Source of the DNA: MGIIb-O2 sp964003245 | GTDB taxonomy: Archaea > Thermoplasmatota > Poseidoniia > Poseidoniales > Thalassarchaeaceae | Length of the DNA stretch: 44,260 bases | Reading direction: 5' to 3' | Assembly: GCA_964003245.1 (NCBI GenBank) | Contig: CAXFIU010000007.1 | Span: 1-44,260, forward strand | Part shown: positions 1 through 6,960 of the stretch, piece by piece | How the letters are laid out: every line of letters begins with the position of its first letter | How positions within the stretch are numbered: the first letter of the stretch is position 1 | The notes under the pieces: generated by a model | Database searches by the model: none | The model's input: only the letters and a program-made list of their open reading frames with translations | Told to the model about the DNA's origin: nothing | Made by a program: the position numbers and the translations under genes

Positions 1-2
1 CT

Positions 3-1499
3 GGTGCACACACTTTCACATGGAATTACTGGAAAGACTCCATTGTAGATGGTGGTTCAGATACTGTATGGGTTGACGACATTACAATGTCAGTGCCTCA
101 AGGAATCACAAATGCTGACCTTGATGACGATAATGACGGAGTAAATGACGATATGGACTTAGATCCAATTGATCCATGTGTTGGTCTTGATACTGATGGT
201 GATGGAATGACAGACAGCTTAGGTAGCACCATGTTGAATGGTTCTGCTTGTGATGCGTCTTTGTACACAGTTGACGATGATGACGACGGTGACGGATGGA
301 CTGATTCCGATGAAGCAACTTGTGGTTCTGATAGCCTAGACAGTGCAGATATGCCTGCTGACTACGACATGGATATGGTTTGTGATGTCACTGACTTAGA
401 TGATGACAACGACGGTTTCAATGACGACGTTGATGCATTCCCAATGAACAGTAGTGAAGCTATCGATACAGATGCTGACGGTATTGGAAACAATGCTGAT
501 TCGGACGACGACAACGATGGTGTAACTGATGGTCTGGATGCATTCCCACTTGACTCAAGTGAAACAAATGACAACGATGGTGACGGTACTGGAGACAATG
601 CTGATACTGATGATGACAATGATGGATGCCTAGACGCAGATGATGCATTCCCAATGGATGCTGCAGAATGTGTTGACACAGATGGAGACATGCTTGGAGA
701 CAACGTAGATCCTGATGATGATGGTGACGGAGTAGCTGACGTAAGCGATCCATTCCCATTAGACTCATCTGAGAGTTCAGATAACGATGGTGACGGTGTT
801 GGTGACAATACTGATACTGACGATGACGGTGATGGTGTTGACGATGTAGACGATGCATTCCCATTAGATCCATTAGAATCAGAGGATCTGGATGGTGACG
901 GTCAAGGTGACAACTCTGATGCTGATGATGACGGAGATGGAGTCAATGACGGAATTGACGCATTCCCAACAGACAACAGTGAGTGGGTTGACACAGACGG
1001 AGACGGAACTGGTGACAATGCTGATGCAGATGACGACGGTGACGGAGTTAACGATGTAGACGATGCATTCCCAATGAATCCATCTGAATCTAATGACCTA
1101 GATGGTGACGGCCTTGGAGACAATGCTGACAGCGATGATGACGGTGATGGTGACTCTGATGAAACAGATCAATTCCCAACAGATGCAACTGAGTGGGACG
1201 ATACTGATGGAGATGGAGTTGGTGACAACGAAGATACTGACGATGACGGAGATGAGGTAAGCGATGATGAGGAAGATTCCTGTGGATCTGACAGCATGGA
1301 TGCAAACTCAGTTCCATCTGACTTCGATGGTGACGGAATCTGTGACGTTCTTGACTTAGATGACAATGACGGTCCACTAGCTAATGATGACGATGGTGCA
1401 CAACCAGGATTCGGTAAATCCGTACCTGGATTCCCTGCACTATTCGCTGCTATCGCTCTAATCGGTGCTGCTCTAATCGGTAGCCGCAGAGACGACTAA
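3..1499 (+). CDS. Asp-rich calcium-binding repeat surface protein with PGF-CTERM tail (5' truncated)
   Basis: The frame is open to the left edge of the window, so the true start lies outside; the first in-frame ATG at 87 is internal. Residues before it (KDSIVDGGSDTVWVDDI) look like the end of a MAM or concanavalin-like extracellular domain. The body is built of thrombospondin type 3-like calcium-binding repeats rich in DxDxDG. Eight 35-residue units each carry a DxFPxxxxE signature. Two similar Cys modules, CGSDSxD...P.D.D.D..CDV.DLDD, flank the repeats (codons starting at 321 and 1281). The tail has PGF, a hydrophobic helix (about 15 residues) and SRRDD, the layout of a PGF-CTERM sorting signal. 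I infer a secreted, cell-surface anchored protein whose repeats are rigidified by calcium. An archaeosortase is encoded at 18695-19675. Its ligand or function is not visible. Confidence 0.9.
   Translation, partial: GAHTFTWNYWKDSIVDGGSDTVWVDDITMSVPQGITNADLDDDNDGVNDDMDLDPIDPCVGLDTDGDGMTDSLGSTMLNGSACDASLYTVDDDDDGDGWTDSDEATCGSDSLDSADMPADYDMDMVCDVTDLDDDNDGFNDDVDAFPMNSSEAIDTDADGIGNNADSDDDNDGVTDGLDAFPLDSSETNDNDGDGTGDNADTDDDNDGCLDADDAFPMDAAECVDTDGDMLGDNVDPDDDGDGVADVSDPFPLDSSESSDNDGDGVGDNTDTDDDGDGVDDVDDAFPLDPLESEDLDGDGQGDNSDADDDGDGVNDGIDAFPTDNSEWVDTDGDGTGDNADADDDGDGVNDVDDAFPMNPSESNDLDGDGLGDNADSDDDGDGDSDETDQFPTDATEWDDTDGDGVGDNEDTDDDGDEVSDDEEDSCGSDSMDANSVPSDFDGDGICDVLDLDDNDGPLANDDDGAQPGFGKSVPGFPALFAAIALIGAALIGSRRDD
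432..1271 (+). repeat. Eight tandem 105-bp coding repeats
   Basis: The GAY codon that opens each DxFP signature lies at 432, 537, 642, 747, 852, 957, 1062 and 1167, so the period is exactly 105 bp with no indel. Each unit encodes DAFPxDxSE followed by a D-rich DGDGxGDNxDxDDDGDGV stretch. The copies differ at many third positions and some amino acids, so they are diverged rather than freshly duplicated. Confidence 0.93.
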
Positions 1500-1521
1500 A
1501 TCTGATTTAGTCGGACGTAGA

Positions 1522-1567
1522 ACCTGAGTCGGGAGCTTTTGCTCCCGGCTTAGGTCCAATTTTTTAA
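1522..1567 (+). terminator. Strong hairpin plus T-run terminator
   Basis: A 15-bp stem pairs 1522-1536 with 1541-1555 around a TTTT loop (core CGGGAGC/GCTCCCG). Two of its pairs are G-U. A T6 run follows at 1560-1565. It sits 22 bases after the stop of the surface-protein gene and separates it from eIF5A. Archaeal termination can need only the T-run, so the role of the hairpin is inferred. Confidence 0.75.
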
Positions 1568-1636
1568 TTCTGCTTTATTGAGCAATACTTCGGGTAATGC
1601 TGATAAGGTGCAGTCCAACCACTTGGTTTGATATAC

Positions 1637-2023
1637 ATGCCAGGCACTAACAGAGTAGAAATTAGAACACTAAAAGTTGGACGCTATGTGGCCTTGGAAG
1701 AAAGCGCATATAAAATTCTAAGTATGTCTAAATCAAAACCAGGTAAACACGGTTCAGCCAAAGCAAGGATTGAGTTAGAAGATATTTTTACTGGCCAAAA
1801 AAGAAGCCATGTAGGTACTGTGACAGATAACATATATGTCCCAGTAATAGAGAAAGGTTCAGCTATAATCACTCATATTCAAGGAGCAGAGGTCCATGCA
1901 ATGGATAGCAAAACATACTCTACATTAATTCTACCTTTAGATCCTGAAATGAACTTAGAGGCTGGTGGAGAGATTCAATGGATGGAAGCCATGGGTCGAT
2001 ATCGAATTACCAGAGATCATTAA
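1637..2023 (+). CDS. eif5A: Translation factor aIF5A (hypusine-containing)
   Basis: This 128-residue protein is the archaeal homologue of eIF5A, which binds the ribosome and relieves stalling at difficult peptide bonds. The hypusination loop SKPGKHGSAKAR is intact at about residues 33-44; the modified lysine should be K37. It has the two-domain layout and family length of about 130 residues: an SH3-like N-terminal half and an OB-fold C-terminal half. An in-frame TTG at 1628 would add three residues. I prefer the ATG at 1637 because MPGTNRVEIRTLKVG matches the usual short N-terminus. It stands alone between the upstream terminator and the EamA gene. Deoxyhypusine synthase is not in this window. 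Confidence 0.96.
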   Translation: MPGTNRVEIRTLKVGRYVALEESAYKILSMSKSKPGKHGSAKARIELEDIFTGQKRSHVGTVTDNIYVPVIEKGSAIITHIQGAEVHAMDSKTYSTLILPLDPEMNLEAGGEIQWMEAMGRYRITRDH

Positions 2024-2106
2024 AGATTAGTGAATCTCTTCTAACTACTTTGTTTAGTAGGTTAAGTTAAGCATCTGAAGCCTTTGCATGATTCAGAGGT
2101 CATGTT

Positions 2107-3063
2107 GTGACTGCGCATCAAGTTTCTACGCCCAGAAGTGCATGGCTGCTACTTTTTGTAGCATTATTTGCAGTCTCCAGTGCCGGAGCAGTTCTTCAAT
2201 CAATGACAGAGGTCCCTCCAATTCTTCGAGCTTCTTGGAGGATGCAAGGAACTGCATTAATACTGTTACCTGGATTTATTTTCCAATTATACAATCTAGA
2301 TAGAAGTATTTTCAATATGAAAGATTTGATGATAATATTCATTTCGAGTATTTTTCTCGCTGCTCATTTTGGTTCTTGGGTTTGGTCACTTGATCATACA
2401 AGTTTAGTTCATAGTCTTCTCTTCGTCACCAGTCATCCTTTAGTTGTAGTTTTGTTAATGCCAATTTTAGGTTCTGAAATTAGAAAAGGGCATATTTTAG
2501 GTGCCTCGATAGGTTTCTTTGGTGCAGCTCTGACTTTGAAAGATATTGATTCTGGTGGAGAAGTAACTTTGATTGGAAATTTATTTGCATTCATAGGAGC
2601 AGTAACTGTTGTCGGCTATCTTTTCTCAGGAAGGTATCTTAGATCAGAAAGAAATATGCCATTATTTATCTATGCATTTCCTGTTACTTTTCTATCAGCA
2701 GTATGGTTGACTCCAACATCAGTAATTATTGAGGGGACTGGTTTTTCTCAGGCCATTCCAGAAATTTCTATATTTGGGTGGACGGATATTGCCTGGATTT
2801 TATGGGTTGGATATTTGTCATTAGGGCCTGGTTTAATGGGTCATACAGGAATTAACGCTGTATTGCGATGGTTCTCACCACTAATTGTTTCTATTGCATT
2901 ATTATTCGAGCCAGTTATTGGGGGACTTATTGGTTATCTATGGAATGGCCAAATATCTTTGGGTATTTGGACAGTTATTGGTGGCATGTTAATGTTAATT
3001 GGAGCTATCTTAGTAAAATTTGAAGAGGCGAATGAACAAACATCTGATGAATCGCCTTCATGA
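2107..3063 (+). CDS. EamA/DMT-family permease
   Basis: This 318-residue, very hydrophobic protein has about ten predicted membrane helices in two repeated halves of five, as in the drug/metabolite transporter superfamily (EamA). Typical features are a conserved first helix followed by the SxxRM region near residue 42-45, the SHPLVVVLLMP stretch at the fourth helix, and the final helix with GGMLMLIGAILV. It should be an inner-membrane exporter or permease for small metabolites; the substrate cannot be read from sequence. The start is GTG at 2107. SurE follows 22 bases after its stop, so the two may be co-transcribed, but no functional link is evident. Confidence 0.85.
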   Translation: MTAHQVSTPRSAWLLLFVALFAVSSAGAVLQSMTEVPPILRASWRMQGTALILLPGFIFQLYNLDRSIFNMKDLMIIFISSIFLAAHFGSWVWSLDHTSLVHSLLFVTSHPLVVVLLMPILGSEIRKGHILGASIGFFGAALTLKDIDSGGEVTLIGNLFAFIGAVTVVGYLFSGRYLRSERNMPLFIYAFPVTFLSAVWLTPTSVIIEGTGFSQAIPEISIFGWTDIAWILWVGYLSLGPGLMGHTGINAVLRWFSPLIVSIALLFEPVIGGLIGYLWNGQISLGIWTVIGGMLMLIGAILVKFEEANEQTSDESPS

Positions 3064-3085
3064 ACCAATAGTTCCTCGGAGATAC

Positions 3086-4015
3086 ATGAGTAAACCGGTA
3101 TTGTTTGTCACAAACGACGATGGTATTGAAGCTCCAGGTATCCAAGCATTAATCAGTGAATTAAATATTCAAGGTTATCCTCTTTTTGTTTTAGCTCCAT
3201 CTACTGAACAATCAGCTACTGGTATGCGTATTTCAGTCCGTAAAAAACTGAAAGTTGTCAATCGGCAGGATATTGCTGATAAATTACAATCAAATCAAAA
3301 TGTGCCTTTGAAAATGTATTCTTTAGATGGCTCACCTTGTGATTGTGTAATAGCAGCTCTTGACGGAGGAATTAAGATGTTAGAACCTGATTTGATGCCA
3401 ACAATTTGTATTTCTGGAGTTAACCAGGGGCCTAATATCTCTGTCGACATAATGCATTCGGGTACAGTTTCTGCTGCTAGAGAGAGTGCTCTATACGGTT
3501 TACCATCAATTGCAGTAAGTTTAGCTACATATGAACACAGTAATTTTGAATATTCAGTTAAAGGTGCAATAAAAGTTTTGAAATCTTGCCTCGACTTTTT
3601 ACCTCTAGTGCCTTCAGATTTCCTTAGAAAAAATGGTTCTAAGTTTCCGATAAGTTCGAACTCTGATTCAGAATCAATTAGGAAGAATTTTGCTGATGGT
3701 AATATATTCCTTAATCTTAATGCTCCTGTCAAATGGAATGGGAAATTTAGTACTGTTTCATTAGGATCACGCTGGTATCGTAATGCAATAAAAAGTCATG
3801 AATTAGATGATGGTTCCATGGCATTTGAGGTAGGCGCTGCAGAAATAATTGAGGAGGATATACCTAATTCTGACTGTTTTTCAGTTAATTTGGGGGAATA
3901 TGCGATATCTCCACTCTCATCATGGCCCGTGAATCATCCATTAGGAGTCACTAGAGATATTCTAGATGCTGCAACAATTTCAGATGAAAATGGTTTTCCA
4001 TTATGGTTAAATTAG
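3086..4015 (+). CDS. surE: 5'/3'-nucleotidase SurE
   Basis: SurE is a metal-dependent phosphatase that dephosphorylates nucleoside monophosphates. The N-terminus VLFVTNDDGIEAPGI carries the metal-binding Asp pair (residues 11-12). The internal ISGVNQGPN and HSGTVSAARESALYGLPSIAVS-type block (about residues 108-140) is the other family signature; it holds the conserved Asn and Ser residues. I chose ATG 3086, which places NDDG at the normal distance from the start; an upstream in-frame start at 3020 would overlap the transporter gene. At 309 residues it is somewhat longer than the usual ~250-270, the extra length lying in the middle (around residues 165-215). It meets trmY tail to tail with a 9-bp overlap. 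Confidence 0.94.
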   Translation: MSKPVLFVTNDDGIEAPGIQALISELNIQGYPLFVLAPSTEQSATGMRISVRKKLKVVNRQDIADKLQSNQNVPLKMYSLDGSPCDCVIAALDGGIKMLEPDLMPTICISGVNQGPNISVDIMHSGTVSAARESALYGLPSIAVSLATYEHSNFEYSVKGAIKVLKSCLDFLPLVPSDFLRKNGSKFPISSNSDSESIRKNFADGNIFLNLNAPVKWNGKFSTVSLGSRWYRNAIKSHELDDGSMAFEVGAAEIIEEDIPNSDCFSVNLGEYAISPLSSWPVNHPLGVTRDILDAATISDENGFPLWLN

Positions 4016-4600
4016 ATTTTTATCTAATTCATATTGACTAATGGCTATACAAGAATGTCCTTGTAACCATTTTTCCCCTAATGATATTTTTTGATATGAT
4101 TTGAGAATATTTTTTTCTTCATCTGTGAAAGGTAAATCATCTGAAAGGACGAAACCAATTTTTTCAACATTATCTTTTTTAGAAATATTTGTGCCATCTG
4201 TGTCTAGAATATTGATTTCTATTTCTTCATTATTCCATGAATTAATAGTATCTGATATATCTCCACCCGAATGAAAAATTCCTTGTGTGACCTCTTGAAA
4301 ATGACCAACTGGAGGTATTGGTAATTTCATTATAGCCTTTATCTGTCCAGCAATTGATCTTTCATCAGGCCTTACACCTGCTAATGTAGCACCATCGAAC
4401 AATATCCTTCTATTTGGGCCCTCTCCTCCTTGTAGATGTAATGTAATTTTGGAATCATTTCTTATTCCATGAGATATGAATAGTGTAGAATTAATGGCTC
4501 TAACTAAAACATCCATTCTTCCTGACCCTGATAGGTCATTGAGATTTAATTTACCTGAGCTAGGTGCCCTATGTCCTATAATTGCATAAAAGCGCTGCAA
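4007..4600 (-). CDS. trmY: tRNA pseudouridine(54) N1-methyltransferase TrmY
   Basis: TrmY is a SPOUT-class, SAM-dependent enzyme that methylates pseudouridine 54 in the T-loop of archaeal tRNA. Diagnostic segments are FYAIIGHRAP at the N-terminus, LSGSGRMDVLVRAINSTLF, SHGIRNDSKI, VRPDERSIAGQIK and the C-terminal IGFVLSDDLPFT (SAM knot). The length of 197 residues is normal. Two ATG codons at 4630/4627 are possible but lie inside the SRP54 gene. I prefer TTG at 4600, because it is preceded by GGTGATT and yields the family-typical start MQRFYAIIGHRAP. It lies directly behind SRP54 on the same strand and is probably translated from the same message. Confidence 0.93.
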   Translation of the reverse strand: MQRFYAIIGHRAPSSGKLNLNDLSGSGRMDVLVRAINSTLFISHGIRNDSKITLHLQGGEGPNRRILFDGATLAGVRPDERSIAGQIKAIMKLPIPPVGHFQEVTQGIFHSGGDISDTINSWNNEEIEINILDTDGTNISKKDNVEKIGFVLSDDLPFTDEEKNILKSYQKISLGEKWLQGHSCIAISQYELDKNLI

Positions 4601-4602
4601 AT

Positions 4603-4609
4603 AATCACC
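4603..4609 (-). promoter_or_regulatory. Shine-Dalgarno GGTGATT deciding a TTG start of trmY
   Basis: On the minus strand GGTGATT overlaps the TGA stop of SRP54 (4607-4605) and is followed after two bases by TTG at 4600. It complements the conserved 3' end of 16S rRNA. It argues for a TTG start in a stop-overlapping, coupled arrangement. Confidence 0.6.
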
Positions 4610-5963
4610 CAAGATCAAAATCTGCATCATCTATATTCATCATAGATTGCATTTGCCTACGCATTTTCCTGTCACCTTTGATGCCTTTCATCATTTTTTT
4701 GGATTTATTCCATTGGCCGATTAAGTCTTTGACATCTTTTTCAGTACATCCTGATCCTTTAGCTATTCTTTTTATTCTGCTATGTTTTAGTAACAGTGGT
4801 TCATCTTTTTCTAGTTGAGTCATAGAGTCCATTATGACTCTATATTTTTCTAGATTCTGTTGCATTTGTTTTTTCTGACCTCTGCCCATAGACCCCATTC
4901 CTCCAAACATAGTATCTGGAAGATGAGACATTAGTTTGTCTACAGTACCTATTTTACTCATCATTTCCATTTGAGAATACATATCTGTTAGTGTGAATCT
5001 TCCTGACATTAATCTTTGAGCCAACCTCATTGCTTCTTCTTGGTCTAGATCTCCTGGTGCTAAATCAATCAATCCCTTGATATCACCCATTCCTAAGAGT
5101 CTAGAAATAAATCTATCAGATTCAAATTTTTCCAAGTCTTTTACCTGCTCACCTTCTCCAACGAATACAATTGGTGCTCCCGTAGTTGCTACAGCAGAAA
5201 GTGCACCACCTCCTCTAGCGGTACCATCTAATTTTGTGACTATAGTTCCGGTTACTCCTACTAAGTCGTGGAATGTTTGAGCAACTTTTCCTGCCGCTTG
5301 ACCGACCTGAGCATCAATAACTAGGAATCTTTCTGTAGCATTGGCTATTTCTGCTATATTTATCAATTCTTGACGCAATTCGTCATCCAAACTATCTCTA
5401 CCTGCCGTGTCGATAATTACAACATCTGAGTTTCCGACTTTCTTTAATCCGTTCTTGACAATTTTAGAAGCATCTTTTTCATCTGGCTCCCCATATACTT
5501 CTATATTGGTCCCTTCTAATAATTGGCATAATTGCTGATATGCTCCTGGTCGATGAACATCAGCTTCAATCACTCCTACTTTGACTCCATGTCTTCTTCT
5601 CCACCAGTCTGCCATTTTTGCTGTTGTAGTGGTTTTTCCTTGACCATATAGACCAACCATCAGTATAGTCTCATTATGAGGTTTAATTTCTCTTGGAGGG
5701 CCGAGAATTCTTACTAATTCAGAATAAATTAGATTCATAGCATGAGTTTCTAATTTTAATCCCGGTGGTTTTTCGTCTTCTAATAGCCTTCTTTCAATCC
5801 TTTCGGTAATTTCTTTGGTCTGTCTTACATTGAAATCAGCTTCTAATAAGGCCCTTCTAAGTGACCGACTGAGGTCCTTTACAGATTCTTCATCAACCTT
5901 CCTTTTACCCTTCAATAATCCTATTGAACCAAGAATTCGATTCTTGAACCCTTCGAGTGCCAC
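4605..5963 (-). CDS. srp54: Signal recognition particle GTPase SRP54
   Basis: SRP54 binds 7S RNA and signal peptides and docks nascent membrane and secreted proteins to FtsY. Domains in order are the N domain (helical, residues 1-~95), G domain (GLYGQGKTTTTAK at 104-116, DTAGRD at 185-190, TKLDGTARGGG at 243-253) and the Met-rich M domain (about 310-452). The M domain has the GSGCTEKDV RNA-binding signature and Met clusters such as KKMMKG and MRRQMQSMM. The length of 452 is normal for archaea. The start is GTG at 5963. It is the first gene of a minus-strand pair with trmY and is divergent from the membrane protein at 5988. Confidence 0.97.
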   Translation of the reverse strand: MALEGFKNRILGSIGLLKGKRKVDEESVKDLSRSLRRALLEADFNVRQTKEITERIERRLLEDEKPPGLKLETHAMNLIYSELVRILGPPREIKPHNETILMVGLYGQGKTTTTAKMADWWRRRHGVKVGVIEADVHRPGAYQQLCQLLEGTNIEVYGEPDEKDASKIVKNGLKKVGNSDVVIIDTAGRDSLDDELRQELINIAEIANATERFLVIDAQVGQAAGKVAQTFHDLVGVTGTIVTKLDGTARGGGALSAVATTGAPIVFVGEGEQVKDLEKFESDRFISRLLGMGDIKGLIDLAPGDLDQEEAMRLAQRLMSGRFTLTDMYSQMEMMSKIGTVDKLMSHLPDTMFGGMGSMGRGQKKQMQQNLEKYRVIMDSMTQLEKDEPLLLKHSRIKRIAKGSGCTEKDVKDLIGQWNKSKKMMKGIKGDRKMRRQMQSMMNIDDADFDLG

Positions 5964-5987
5964 AACCTCGGGTAATGTTAGTGTGGT

Positions 5988-6866
5988 TTGAAGGTTATTG
6001 GAGACGGTGAACTGAAAGGTAGAACCCTATCGCCAATCGTGGCAGTCACCCAGATCCCCCTCGTCCAGATGCAAATTGCCTTTGCAATAGGGTTACTAGG
6101 CGTCTACATAGGGTGGAGAGGGATAATAGCAAAAATGACCGGCTTTTATGATATGGCTGGTGCTTTCAAGTATCTTCTTTTTGGAATTGTTTCAGGCATG
6201 GTATTTGCTGTCGCCTCAGATGAGATGATTTTACAGTTCGCAGTAATAGAAGCGAAATTGAATATAATTTATGCATTTATTGTTTGTTTGATAATTGGTG
6301 CTTCTGAATCCGCTTTGGTAATGTTCCTTCTTGGTAGACCAAAGGTTGTCAGTCTACGTGCATCTACACCCTATGGGTGGACTTTAGGGCTTGGAATGGG
6401 TGCAATGTTCACCTCTGTCCTTATTGTCAGATTATTTGATCCTGCTTTACCTGGTTCTGATTTTTCTGGATTTGACATTATTGCTATTGTGATAGCCCTT
6501 TCTTTAGCGGTAATCGCATGTCTAGGAAATGCATTAGTTTCTACTTATCAGGGAGTAGGAGTGCTTACATCTACTCGACTCAAAACTTTCTATGTTAGTG
6601 CCTTTTCAAGAGGTGTACTAATTCTTGGTTGTATATTTATTCTGTGGCAACCTCTGATAATAATATTCTTCTCTACTTTGATTTTTTATTATTGGCCAAC
6701 TGCTCAAAAGGAATGGCTTCCTTTAGGTATGACTCCCGCTGCATCTCAAGCATTCCGCAGAACCATGCGCCAAGATGAAAAAATTCGTCTTGCTGCCGAT
6801 AATAGAGTTCGCGGTGAAAGAGTAGAAAGTATCGAAGATACTCTTGTGATTGATGATGAAGAATAA
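5988..6866 (+). CDS. Unassigned multi-pass membrane protein
   Basis: I do not recognise a family with confidence. The protein (292 residues from TTG 5988; 265 from ATG 6069) has about seven hydrophobic segments, starting with QIAFAIGLLGVYIGWRG. Its charged cytoplasmic tail ends IEDTLVIDDEE and is preceded by basic and acidic residues (RRTMRQDEKIR). Possibly relevant membrane motifs are SDEMI, GASESA and GLGMGAM. Similar Glu/Gly-rich helices occur in PrsW- and YhfC-type intramembrane proteases, but the zinc or Glu signatures are not convincing. The first ~80 bases are richer in C/G than the rest, so the true start may be ATG 6069 and the leader untranslated. It precedes trkA by 94 bases on the same strand. 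Confidence 0.7.
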   Translation: MKVIGDGELKGRTLSPIVAVTQIPLVQMQIAFAIGLLGVYIGWRGIIAKMTGFYDMAGAFKYLLFGIVSGMVFAVASDEMILQFAVIEAKLNIIYAFIVCLIIGASESALVMFLLGRPKVVSLRASTPYGWTLGLGMGAMFTSVLIVRLFDPALPGSDFSGFDIIAIVIALSLAVIACLGNALVSTYQGVGVLTSTRLKTFYVSAFSRGVLILGCIFILWQPLIIIFFSTLIFYYWPTAQKEWLPLGMTPAASQAFRRTMRQDEKIRLAADNRVRGERVESIEDTLVIDDEE

Positions 6867-6960
6867 ATTTAGTGAAAAATCGTAAAATATAACTTAATCA
6901 TTGTATTTAGAATACTCCAATAAGTATGATTATATCCGTTCTATTGAGGCAGGCGAGATA

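Noticed and set aside
87..89. ATG 87 as the start of the surface-protein gene
   Set aside because: The frame continues upstream to the window edge and encodes a plausible extracellular domain end, so the ATG is internal and the gene is cut by the window.
106..1377. Several open frames of 65-148 codons on the minus strand within the surface-protein gene
   Set aside because: They are Ser/His/Arg-rich shadows of GAT/GAC-rich repeats, whose complements (ATC/GTC and frame-shifted forms) rarely give stops. The plus-strand frame has domain logic and a sorting tail.
2045..2067. Imperfect inverted repeat CTAACTACT / AGTAGGTTAAG after eIF5A
   Set aside because: The stem needs a bulge and has no T-run after it. 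It is too weak to call a terminator.
2088..2303. 71-codon plus-strand frame at the start of the EamA gene
   Set aside because: Offset frame overlapping a clear transporter; Ser/Cys-rich with no family features.
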